This document shows, one piece after another, positions 16,915 through 24,359 of a stretch of 64,000 bases of DNA; positions within the stretch are counted from its first letter, which is position 1, and each line of letters opens with the position of its first letter. A program made the position numbers and the translations under genes. The stretch lies in contig USDX01000007.1 of assembly GCA_900553605.1 (NCBI GenBank), forward strand, positions 1-64,000, read 5' to 3'. Origin of the DNA: an uncultured Eggerthella sp. (lineage in GTDB: Bacteria > Actinomycetota > Coriobacteriia > Coriobacteriales > Eggerthellaceae). Below the pieces are notes generated by a model. It searched no databases. It saw only the letters and a program-made list of their open reading frames with translations, and was not told the origin of the DNA.

Positions 16915-17868
16915 ATGGTGCTTTTCATCGGACATTCAAGTGCAATCAGGTTGCTTCGCTCGCTCAAGGATTTTGAGAGCATTCGGGCTGCGCGGGCTAT
17001 GCCGTCTTCCAAGGATGTTCCGACGTTGCCGAAATCGTTCGGAGAGAGTTCGGCCCTTGCAGCGCTGCCTCGCCCTCTGGAGGTCGTTGTCTTATCGGGA
17101 AAAACAAGAAGTCAATCCAAGCAGTTTCGCAACAATATTTGGAAACTTCCCGATAGGGCGCCTTGCTTTCTTTCCTTTGAAAGCGGGGTATATTTAAGCA
17201 ATCCCGAATTCTGTTTTGTGCAGCTTGCGCGGTCGTGTAGCGTGATCGACCTGATCAAATTAGGATTTGAACTATGTGGAACTTATCGAATAGACCCCGC
17301 AAATCCCATTGGATTTCGGTCTGCTCAACCCCTTTCAAGCACAGAGGCGATCAATCGCTTTATAGACAAAATGCACGGTAAAGTGCCTCGGAAAGCAAAA
17401 ACAGCTGTACGCTATGTACGCGACGGTTCGGCATCGCCGATGGAGACATGTTTGGCTCTCTTGCTGGGCTTGCCCTCTCGCTACGGTGGTTACGGGCTGG
17501 GTGTGCCGGAGATGAATGCTAAGGTGCCGATCCCCGCAAAATTTAGTAAGCGAACCACATATCGCGAATATCACTGCGATCTATATTGGTCTGAGCAGAA
17601 CGTTGCCATCGAATACAACAGCCGTGAGTTCCATGTGAACGAACTTGCCGTAGAGCGGGATGCATCACGCATCAACAATCTCAAAGCTGCAGGGATTGAT
17701 GTCCTTGCTGTTACTCGAGCGCATGTCGCCGACCATGTGAAGTTCGATGCCATTGCCCATTCCGCGGCAAGCCTCATGGGAAAGCGCATCAGGATCGCCT
17801 ATGCCGACATTGATGAGCGTCGAATGAGCTTGCGCAAGCAGCTTTTCTCTAAGGATCCCTGGTGTTGA
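16915..17868 (+). CDS. AbiEi-like / DUF559-type protein with a putative PD-(D/E)XK nuclease-fold C-terminus
   Basis: 317 residues, no signal or membrane helix. The N-terminal half resembles the AbiEi-type antitoxin core that often precedes a nuclease-like domain in Coriobacteriia paralogues. The C-terminal half (about 175-290) has SPMETCLALLL (glutamate), CDLYW (aspartate), NVAIEYNS (E-x-Y) and a following RDASRINNLKAAG helix, a pattern of Vsr/DUF559-like PD-(D/E)XK folds. No toxin partner (AbiEii-type nucleotidyltransferase) is adjacent. ATG 16915 follows a run of C without a ribosome binding site, so the start is uncertain. The gene sits alone between two copies of element A, which suggests a link to the repeats, though this is inference. 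Confidence 0.6.
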   Translation: MVLFIGHSSAIRLLRSLKDFESIRAARAMPSSKDVPTLPKSFGESSALAALPRPLEVVVLSGKTRSQSKQFRNNIWKLPDRAPCFLSFESGVYLSNPEFCFVQLARSCSVIDLIKLGFELCGTYRIDPANPIGFRSAQPLSSTEAINRFIDKMHGKVPRKAKTAVRYVRDGSASPMETCLALLLGLPSRYGGYGLGVPEMNAKVPIPAKFSKRTTYREYHCDLYWSEQNVAIEYNSREFHVNELAVERDASRINNLKAAGIDVLAVTRAHVADHVKFDAIAHSAASLMGKRIRIAYADIDERRMSLRKQLFSKDPWC

Positions 17869-18089
17869 GCCGCCTTGCTAATTGTTTCAGGTTGCGAGGG
17901 TTGACGTCCTTGCGGCAACCGCCTTGGTGTCAGGCTGATTTGAGCGCTGCTTCGGGGTGCCAAGAACGATGGTCTCGTGGGTATCGCCTTGGTGTTGGGC
18001 GATTTGGCTGTTGTTCGAGGGTCTTCCTTTGGGCTGGTGCTACGTCTGCCTATTGCTTCGTCGTGTCTATAAGGTTGTTTTGGTTGATG

Positions 18090-18262
18090 TGGCAAGATTC
18101 GCGCGAAATGCATGCTTTTCGCGCTGAAGCTGGCAAGATCTTCGTCCCATGTATCCGTTTCGGGGTGCAATCGGGCGATTTCGGATACATAGCGCGCGAA
18201 TCTTGCCGGGGCGTTTTCGTGCCGAGGGTCCTGGAATCATGCATGGGGCTAAGATCTTGCCA
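18090..18262. repeat. palindromic element A, copy 2
   Basis: TGGCAAGATTC at 18090, TGGCAAGATCT at 18131, then inverted ends at 18207 (GAATCTTGCC) and 18262 (AGATCTTGCCA). The 41-base spacing and 78-base palindrome match copy 1 exactly, and the tails share GGAATCATGCATG-like sequence. Upstream, 17880-18060 holds a looser repeat (CGCCTTGGTGTYRGGC twice) and no gene. Confidence 0.8.
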
Positions 18263-18375
18263 GCGCTCGGTGCTGCGTGGGCCTCTTCGCTCCAGTGGGC
18301 AGAATAAGGGCCCGTGCCGTGTGGGAAGAGGGCATGTGCATGCAGACTGCCCATGCTCTGCGTCAGCCTCCCTCG

Positions 18376-18411
18376 ATATGAAGAAAGCGCCCTCGGGCGC
18401 TTTCTTCATAT
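18376..18411. terminator. perfect 16-bp hairpin between the nuclease-like gene and the rhamnose operon
   Basis: ATATGAAGAAAGCGCC pairs perfectly with GGCGCTTTCTTCATAT, loop CTCG. A/T runs at the stem base make it usable on either strand; it lies between converging transcription units. Confidence 0.75.
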
Positions 18412-18425
18412 GCTATGCAATTTGC

Positions 18426-18480
18426 GGCGTCAGGCGACGCCAGGCTGACTTCTTGCGACTTATTGCAGCAAGAAGTCAGC
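18426..18480. other. two adjacent strong stem-loops
   Basis: GGCGTC-AGGC-GACGCC (18426-18441) is followed three bases later by GCTGACTTCTTGC (18444-18456) pairing with GCAAGAAGTCAGC (18468-18480). There is no T-run on either side. Possibly the 3' end structure of the rhamnose operon transcript or a small RNA. Confidence 0.45.
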
Positions 18481-18553
18481 AGAAAGGGGCCAAGGGACCA
18501 GTTTCGAGGCGCCTCGGCGAAAAGTCGGTCGAGGGCCACTCCCTTTTGGCGGC

Positions 18554-18640
18554 GTGATCGTTTGGCGGAAGGCCGCTGGCGTGATCATTTAGCGGAAGAC
18601 CGCCTGCCTGATCGTTTAGCGGAAGACCGCCGGCGCGATC
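18554..18640. repeat. 27-base tandem array, 3.2 units
   Basis: Units begin at 18554, 18581, 18608 and 18635, exactly 27 bases apart, with consensus GTGATCRTTTAGCGGAAG followed by ACCGCCGGC. Each full unit contains the small palindrome GCGG-AAGA-CCGC. The array ends ten bases from the stop codon of the rhamnose transporter. Confidence 0.8.
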
Positions 18641-18649
18641 GTGGAAGAA

Positions 18650-20017
18650 CTACTCGATTTTGCCGTATCGCTCTTCGGTGATCTGGTCGAGCGTCTTGCC
18701 CTGAGTCTTGGGGCACCAGATAACGCCCACAACCAGGGAGATAAGAAGAACGACGCACATAATAACAGCTGCGGGGAAGAAGCCGGCAGGATTCGTGGAG
18801 ATGTCGCCCATGATGGCTCCAACGCCTACGAGCGACCAAATGCCCAAAGCGCCACGAACCAAGAAGAACATGATGCCCTGCGCGCCGCCGCGGTACTGCG
18901 TGGGGAAGAGCTCGGTGCCCCACAGAGCATAGAAGCACTGGGCTGAGAAACCAGCGGAAATACCCCACAGGATTACGTATACCCAAAGAACCCAACCCAT
19001 GGATTCGGTGTCACCGCTCTGGATAGCAAGGCCGAATACGGCAATAGCAATCCAGGATAGCAGTGCCAACAGTGCAGAGGCGCCGAACAGTACGCGGTGA
19101 GAGATAACGTCGCCGAAGCGGCTGAAGATTGCCAGCGAGCAGACCGCAACCAGTACCCACTGAACTACGCCCAGGAGGCTCTGGCCGGTTGCGTCGATGT
19201 TGCCGGCAGCAGCGTAGAGGTACGGCATGAACTGACCGTTGGTACCTGCAGCCAGGTTCCAGGTCAGGTACACGGCAACCAGGAAGATGATGGTCTTCAC
19301 GTTCACGGGGTTTTTCAGAGCGGTTGCCATCATCTTGCCGAAGGACTGCTTCTCGGTGGCGGAAGCGTTCTTTTCGGCCCAGTCGGCAGATTCCTGCAGC
19401 TGACGCTGAAGGTTCCAAGCGATAAGGGCAACGATGAACAGAACCAGGAACAGCAGGCGGGTTGCCAGCATGCCGTCAAACGGGCCGTAGGTGCCTGCGG
19501 GGAGCAGGGTGGTGCCATCGGACTCGAAGCCGGGGATGATGAAGCTCATAACCAGCGAAAGGATGAAGATGATGGCAGGACCGCAGCTCCATGCGAACTG
19601 GCTGATGCCGATGTTAGAAGCGCGCTTCGTGGAGGTAGACGTCTCGGAGATGTAGCTCCAGGAAGCGGGAACGCCAGCGCCTACGGAAAGGCCGGAGAGC
19701 ACAACGCCTACTACGACCATGGGCAGGTTTACGGCAACCATGGCGATGAATACGCCGGCAGCGTAAACCAGCAGATTGTACTTATAAATAGTGGTACGGC
19801 CGAACTTGTCGGTCAGGAAGCCGCCAATCAGTGCGCCAACCGCAGCGCCGAAGGCGTTTGCGCCGATAGCGCCCAGGATTGCGGTCCAGGCGGAGCCGAA
19901 GTTGAATGCAGCTGCCCAAGCAGTAAGGGCAAGGCTGCTGGCTACGATGCAGCCAGAGTCAAGGAAGTTGGTCAGGGAAACCGCCATGGTTCCCTTGCGT
20001 TCTTGGGAAAGCGCCAA
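18650..20017 (-). CDS. MFS sugar transporter, probable L-rhamnose permease
   Basis: 455 residues with about twelve helices of the MFS sugar-porter type; GGFLTDKFGRTTIY is the family motif A between helices 2 and 3 and SYISETSTSTKRAS matches the helix 4-5 loop. The operon context (rhaM, rhaD, rhaA, rhaB upstream) points to L-rhamnose uptake. I prefer the TTG start at 20017, seven bases after AAAGG and 12 bases after rhaM ends; ATG 19987 with AAGGGA at tight spacing is the alternative, but would remove the basic ERKG lead-in usual before helix 1. Last gene of the operon. Confidence 0.85.
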   Translation of the reverse strand: MALSQERKGTMAVSLTNFLDSGCIVASSLALTAWAAAFNFGSAWTAILGAIGANAFGAAVGALIGGFLTDKFGRTTIYKYNLLVYAAGVFIAMVAVNLPMVVVGVVLSGLSVGAGVPASWSYISETSTSTKRASNIGISQFAWSCGPAIIFILSLVMSFIIPGFESDGTTLLPAGTYGPFDGMLATRLLFLVLFIVALIAWNLQRQLQESADWAEKNASATEKQSFGKMMATALKNPVNVKTIIFLVAVYLTWNLAAGTNGQFMPYLYAAAGNIDATGQSLLGVVQWVLVAVCSLAIFSRFGDVISHRVLFGASALLALLSWIAIAVFGLAIQSGDTESMGWVLWVYVILWGISAGFSAQCFYALWGTELFPTQYRGGAQGIMFFLVRGALGIWSLVGVGAIMGDISTNPAGFFPAAVIMCVVLLISLVVGVIWCPKTQGKTLDQITEERYGKIE

Positions 20018-20029
20018 TGCTTTACCTTT

Positions 20030-20371
20030 CTAGTCGAGGTGGAATGCGCAGGGCAGGTCTACGGAAACGGGCGAATTGTCCGCATTCGTTTCCATGACGC
20101 TTGCCATGAAATCCCACCATTTCTTGCAAATATCGGTCTTGGCGGACTCGGCATAGCGTTCGGGGTCGTCAAGCTCGATATATCCGAAGAGGATGTTGGT
20201 TTCCTCGTCGATGAAAATGGAGTAGTTGTGCCCACCGTATTCGTGGAGCATGTCGGCCATTTCGGGCCACAATTCGTTGTGACGCTTCTCGTACTCTTCG
20301 GCAAAGCCCGGATAGAGCTTCATCTTGAAGCCTGAGATAGTGCGCCCATCAGCAGTTTTGCGGATAGTCAT
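20030..20371 (-). CDS. rhaM: L-rhamnose mutarotase
   Basis: 113 residues, close to the 104 of E. coli RhaM. Interconverts the anomers of L-rhamnose so that the isomerase gets its preferred form. The sequence shows the family's FKMKLYPG start, the catalytic-region EEYEKRHNELWPEM histidine, and the conserved KKWWDFM near the C-terminus. AAGGCGG lies seven bases before the ATG and 12 bases separate it from rhaD, so the two are co-translated. Confidence 0.93.
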   Translation of the reverse strand: MTIRKTADGRTISGFKMKLYPGFAEEYEKRHNELWPEMADMLHEYGGHNYSIFIDEETNILFGYIELDDPERYAESAKTDICKKWWDFMASVMETNADNSPVSVDLPCAFHLD

Positions 20372-20383
20372 CGAAGTGCCGCC

Positions 20384-21289
20384 TTAGTCCAGGAACTCAT
20401 CGTTGACGGTGAGGCCGAAATCGATGCCGATCTGGCGCAGGCCCTCGTCGGAAATGGTGTTCAGGAATTCGTCGGAGCCGCCATTCATCTGGCGAGCGCG
20501 GCGATATACATCGGCAGCCTTTTCGATGGTGTGCATCAAACCGAAGGTGGTGTCGAAGTCGGGGCCGGAAACGAACAGGCCGTGCTGGGCCCAAACGGCG
20601 GCCTCGTACTTCTTCATAAGCTCGGAGGTTGCCTTCGCAATCTCAGCGCCGCCGGGAACCATCCAAGGCACAACGCCAACGCCAGAGGGGAATACCACGA
20701 TGCATTCAGTCATTGCCTTCCATAGGGCACGCGTGAAGTAGCGTGCATCAAGCGGGCATACGAACGTCATGGCAATAACGTTGATAGGATGAGCGTGGTA
20801 AATCACGCGGCATTCGTTGTTGGTTGCCTCCATGCGCACGGCGTGGTTCATGAAATGCGTGGGGAACTCGGAAGTGGGCTTACCGCCGTCGGTCAGGCCC
20901 CATACGATGCGCCAAGAATCGCCGGCGTCATTGATTTCGACGATGCCGATGTTGTGGGAAGGGTCGCTCTTGACGTTGCGCATATAGCGGCCAGAGCCGG
21001 TGGTAAGGAAGAACGCGCCGCGCAGGCTATCTGCCTGTACGCCCATATTCACCCACTCGCCGGGAGTTGCGTTGAAGAAGGGGCGAGCCTGCTCTACTTC
21101 CTCTTCTTTCATGCGGTAGGTAAGGTTGCCGCCATTGCGCTCGTGCCAGCCCTGCTGCCAACCGTCGTCGCACAGACGGCAGAAGCCGCGTACGAAGGCC
21201 AGCTGCTCGACGGCAACGCCAGAAACTGCGCCGCGAGCTGCGGAAACGCCGCTTTTAAGCGTATCCATAGCACTGTCGATAATATCCAT
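20384..21289 (-). CDS. rhaD: L-rhamnulose-1-phosphate aldolase
   Basis: 301 residues of the class II aldolase/adducin fold. Splits rhamnulose 1-phosphate to DHAP and L-lactaldehyde using Zn2+; ligands are suggested by HAHPINVIA and the later WAQHGLFVSG. It is slightly longer than E. coli RhaD (274) because of an N-terminal amphipathic stretch. Two ATGs are adjacent: AAGGA lies two bases before 21292 and five before 21289, so I use 21289. The open frame upstream of this point comes from the repeat and terminator region, not from a longer gene. A terminator-like hairpin separates it from rhaA. Confidence 0.92.
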   Translation of the reverse strand: MDIIDSAMDTLKSGVSAARGAVSGVAVEQLAFVRGFCRLCDDGWQQGWHERNGGNLTYRMKEEEVEQARPFFNATPGEWVNMGVQADSLRGAFFLTTGSGRYMRNVKSDPSHNIGIVEINDAGDSWRIVWGLTDGGKPTSEFPTHFMNHAVRMEATNNECRVIYHAHPINVIAMTFVCPLDARYFTRALWKAMTECIVVFPSGVGVVPWMVPGGAEIAKATSELMKKYEAAVWAQHGLFVSGPDFDTTFGLMHTIEKAADVYRRARQMNGGSDEFLNTISDEGLRQIGIDFGLTVNDEFLD

Positions 21290-21368
21290 CATTGTCCTTT
21301 CGTTCTGAAGTACCGAATGATCGGTTTCGGAAAAGCCGCTCGGGCAAGTGGCCTTTTCGAAACGCATT

Positions 21369-21505
21369 CGGCGCATGTTTGCGGAGTTGAAGCTCGGCGC
21401 CAGATGCTTTCGGCGGGGCTTTTCGGTGCCGGATGCCCTGGCGAAGGCCTGTTCGGTGCTCGATGCGCCCCCTGCCATGGCTCCCTCGGCGCCGGATGTT
21501 CCCGG
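21369..21505. repeat. 30-33-base degenerate array inside the rha operon
   Basis: Four blocks with TCGGYGCCRGATG or TCGGTGCTCGATG recur at about 30-33-base intervals in the rhaA-rhaD gap. The gap is 279 bases, far wider than the others in the operon. Confidence 0.6.
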
Positions 21506-21527
21506 CCATGACTTCTGGGCGCAGAAA

Positions 21528-21552
21528 GCGCCCCTCGAGAAGAGGGGCGCTG
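21528..21552 (-). terminator. intra-operon terminator between rhaA and rhaD
   Basis: AGCGCCCCTC pairs perfectly with GAGGGGCGCT around GAGAA, followed on the minus strand by TTTCTG. The short T-run suggests partial read-through, which would lower expression of rhaD, rhaM and the transporter relative to rhaA and rhaB. Confidence 0.75.
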
Positions 21553-21568
21553 AAAAATGCGCAGGGGC

Positions 21569-22831
21569 TTACTGGCGCTTGGAGAGCACCTCGTCTTCGT
21601 AAGCCTTAACCTCGTCCCACAGCTGGTCTTCGGCAACTACGCCCTGACGTGCGCAGTACTCGTCCCAAACCGCGGTCCAAGGCATGGTCTTGAACTGCTC
21701 GGTAACGATCATCTTCTCGGAGAACTGGTAGGTATCCTGCAGCTCCTTCAGGCGATCCCATGGCTGCAGCAGCTCGAACAGCAGGCACTTTTCCATGGCG
21801 CGCATGCCGGTAGCCCAAGCGCCGATGCGGTTGATGGAAGCGTCGAAGAAGTCCATACCGATAAGCACCTTCTCCATGCCCTCGGGGCAGCGAACAACCT
21901 CAGCAGCGATGTCCTTGATGGAATCCTCGAACAGGACAACGTGGTCGGAGTCCCAATGCATGGAGCGGGTAACGTGCAGCGGCACGTAGGGGAAGAACTG
22001 CAGCAGGCTGGGCAGCTTGTCGGAAATGCTTTCCATGGGGTTGAAGTGACCCGCATCGATGAGCACTACATGGTTGCCGCCCTTCTTGGCAGCGTAGGAT
22101 ACGTAGAACTCCTGGTTGCCGGTGGTGAAGCCTTCAACACCGATGCCGAATACCTTCTGCTCAACCGCATCGATAACATGCGGGGTTTCGAAGGAATAGA
22201 TCTCATCGAGGGAATCCTTCAGGCGTGCACGCAGACCATAGGCGTCAGCGGCATAGTCCTTCAAGCCGTCTGGGATCCAGAAGTTGTTCAGGACCATGTC
22301 GTCCATTTCCTCGCCGATGCGCTCTGCGATCTGGCGGCAGGCGATGCAGTGACGGATCCAGAAATCGCGCACTTCTTTTTCGGGGCTGGAAACGGTAAGG
22401 CCTTCCTTTACCAGCGGGTGGCTGAACAAGGTGGGGTTGAAGTCGATGCCGAAGCCGTTCTTCTTTGCCCAGGTTACCCAAGGCTCGAAGTGCTTGTACT
22501 CGAGCTTGTCGCGATCAACCCAGGGGTTTTCCTCGGTGAAGATGGCGTAGCTCGCGTGCAGGTTGATGCGCTTCTTGCCGGGGATCAGGCTTGCTGCCTT
22601 CTCGAAGTCGGCCATGAGCTGTTCGGGGGTGGCGGCGCGGCCAGGGTAGTTGCCCGTGGTCATGATGCCACCGGAAGCTGCATTATCGTCGCCCTGATCG
22701 AAGCCGACAACATCGTCGCCCTGCCAGCAGTGCATGGAGATGGCCTTGTTTGCCAGGGTTTCGATCACTGCCTCGGTGTCGATGCCCTGCTTGGCATACG
22801 CTTCGCGCGCCAATTCGTACATAGTGGTCAT
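21569..22831 (-). CDS. rhaA: L-rhamnose isomerase
   Basis: 420 residues, matching RhaA (about 419). Converts L-rhamnose to L-rhamnulose with Mn2+ in a TIM barrel. CWQGDDVVGFD near the N-terminus, NLHASYA, GIDFNPTLFSHP, SMHWDSDHVV and LIGMDFFDASINRIGAW are characteristic segments containing the metal-binding acidic residues and histidines. AAGGAG is seven bases before ATG 22831, and 37 bases separate it from rhaB. Confidence 0.95.
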   Translation of the reverse strand: MTTMYELAREAYAKQGIDTEAVIETLANKAISMHCWQGDDVVGFDQGDDNAASGGIMTTGNYPGRAATPEQLMADFEKAASLIPGKKRINLHASYAIFTEENPWVDRDKLEYKHFEPWVTWAKKNGFGIDFNPTLFSHPLVKEGLTVSSPEKEVRDFWIRHCIACRQIAERIGEEMDDMVLNNFWIPDGLKDYAADAYGLRARLKDSLDEIYSFETPHVIDAVEQKVFGIGVEGFTTGNQEFYVSYAAKKGGNHVVLIDAGHFNPMESISDKLPSLLQFFPYVPLHVTRSMHWDSDHVVLFEDSIKDIAAEVVRCPEGMEKVLIGMDFFDASINRIGAWATGMRAMEKCLLFELLQPWDRLKELQDTYQFSEKMIVTEQFKTMPWTAVWDEYCARQGVVAEDQLWDEVKAYEDEVLSKRQ

Positions 22832-22868
22832 GAATGCTCCTTATCTGTACCTAAAAGGTTGGTTGCTG

Positions 22869-24359
22869 TTATTCGAATCGCTTCACGTCGAATGACGTTG
22901 CGATAGCGTCGCGGACGCTTTGGAGGTCGGGGAATGCGCCATCGGCGATCATCTGCACGGCAAGGTTGCCCAAGCTTGTTCCCTCAACTGGACCGGCGAA
23001 CACGGGAATGCCGCATGCGCGGGTGGTGAGTTCGTTCAGATATGCATCTTGGCAACCGCCTCCAACGATGTTGATGGAAGTGTAGGTGCGTCCGGTAAGC
23101 GATGCCATTTCTGCAATGGATTCCGCATAGCAGGAGGAAAGGCTTACATATACGCAGCGCATAAGCTGACCGACGGTTTGGGGCACGTCCTGCCCGGTTT
23201 CGAAGCAGGCGCGGCGAATCTCGTCGATCATGGAATCAGGCGCCAGGAAGCGGTCGTCGTTCACGTTCACGTGGGCTTCGAAGCTGTCTGCCTCTTTTGC
23301 GTGGGCAATGAGGTCGGGGAAGCCCCACTCGATTGCCTCATGCGTGAAGGGGGGCAGCTCATCTTCACCGGCTTGTTGATGGGTGTCTTTTCCCTCTACG
23401 TAGGAAACGCCGTTCAGCTCGCGGCGAATAGACTGGATCATCCACAGGCCCATGATGTTCTTCAAGAAGCGAAAGCGCAGTTCAAAGCCGCCTTCGTTGG
23501 TGAAGTTCTGGAAACGGGAGGCATCTGAGGTGATGGGGCCTTCGTTTTCAACGCCCAGCAAGCTCCAGGTGCCCGAAGAAAGGAACACCGCATCGGCGTC
23601 GCGCGCGGGAACAGCCAGGTAAGCGCTGCCCGTGTCATGCGTGGCAGGCGCGATGATATGCGTGGGGTAGCCGATCTTCTCTTCGATTTCAGCGGTGACG
23701 GCACCCAAATCGGTGCCGGGCATAACCACGTCGCAGAACATGCTGCGCGGAATGTCGAATGCCTCCAGGATGGTTTCATCCCACTGCTGGGTGCGTGCGT
23801 TCATCAGGCATGTGGTGGAAGCGTTGGTGTATTCGTTGGCCTTGGTGCCGGTTAGCAGGAAGGCCAGGTAGTCGGGGATCATCAAAAACGTTTCAGCGTT
23901 TTCAATCTGTTCGGGATGCTCACGCTGGAGCGCCAGTAGCTGATAGATGGTATTGAACGGCTGGCGCTGAATACCCGTGCGGCGATACACCTCATCAGGC
24001 GAAACGATAGCATCTGCCACGGCGTACATGCCGCTGGTGCGCTCATCGCGGTAGGCTACCGCATCACCGAGCATGTTGTCTTCGGCATCGAGCAGCACGA
24101 AGTCGACCGCCCAGGTGTCGATACCCACGGTTTTGGGCGCATAGCCTGCTTCTTTGCATTTTGCCAAGCCCGCAACGGTTTCGCGGAACAGCATATCCAC
24201 GTCCCAGCAGTCGTGACCGCCGGAGCGTTTCTGGATGTTGTCGAAGCGATGGATCTCGGTAAGCTCGATGGTTCCCCGCGGAGTAACCTCGCCGATTACC
24301 ACGCGGCCGGAAGAGGCGCCGATATCGACGGCGGCATAGCAGTTGGTTTTGATTTCCAT
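22869..24359 (-). CDS. rhaB: rhamnulokinase
   Basis: 496 residues of the FGGY carbohydrate kinase family. Phosphorylates L-rhamnulose at O1 with ATP. AAVDIGASSGRVVIGEV is the N-terminal phosphate loop; GIDTWAVDFVLLD, PATHDTGSAYLAVP and the C-terminal NIVGGGCQDAYLNEL adenosine-binding segment are typical. Its ATG overlaps the stop codon of pyruvate kinase by one base (TAATG), so translation should be coupled to pyk. Confidence 0.95.
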   Translation of the reverse strand: MEIKTNCYAAVDIGASSGRVVIGEVTPRGTIELTEIHRFDNIQKRSGGHDCWDVDMLFRETVAGLAKCKEAGYAPKTVGIDTWAVDFVLLDAEDNMLGDAVAYRDERTSGMYAVADAIVSPDEVYRRTGIQRQPFNTIYQLLALQREHPEQIENAETFLMIPDYLAFLLTGTKANEYTNASTTCLMNARTQQWDETILEAFDIPRSMFCDVVMPGTDLGAVTAEIEEKIGYPTHIIAPATHDTGSAYLAVPARDADAVFLSSGTWSLLGVENEGPITSDASRFQNFTNEGGFELRFRFLKNIMGLWMIQSIRRELNGVSYVEGKDTHQQAGEDELPPFTHEAIEWGFPDLIAHAKEADSFEAHVNVNDDRFLAPDSMIDEIRRACFETGQDVPQTVGQLMRCVYVSLSSCYAESIAEMASLTGRTYTSINIVGGGCQDAYLNELTTRACGIPVFAGPVEGTSLGNLAVQMIADGAFPDLQSVRDAIATSFDVKRFE

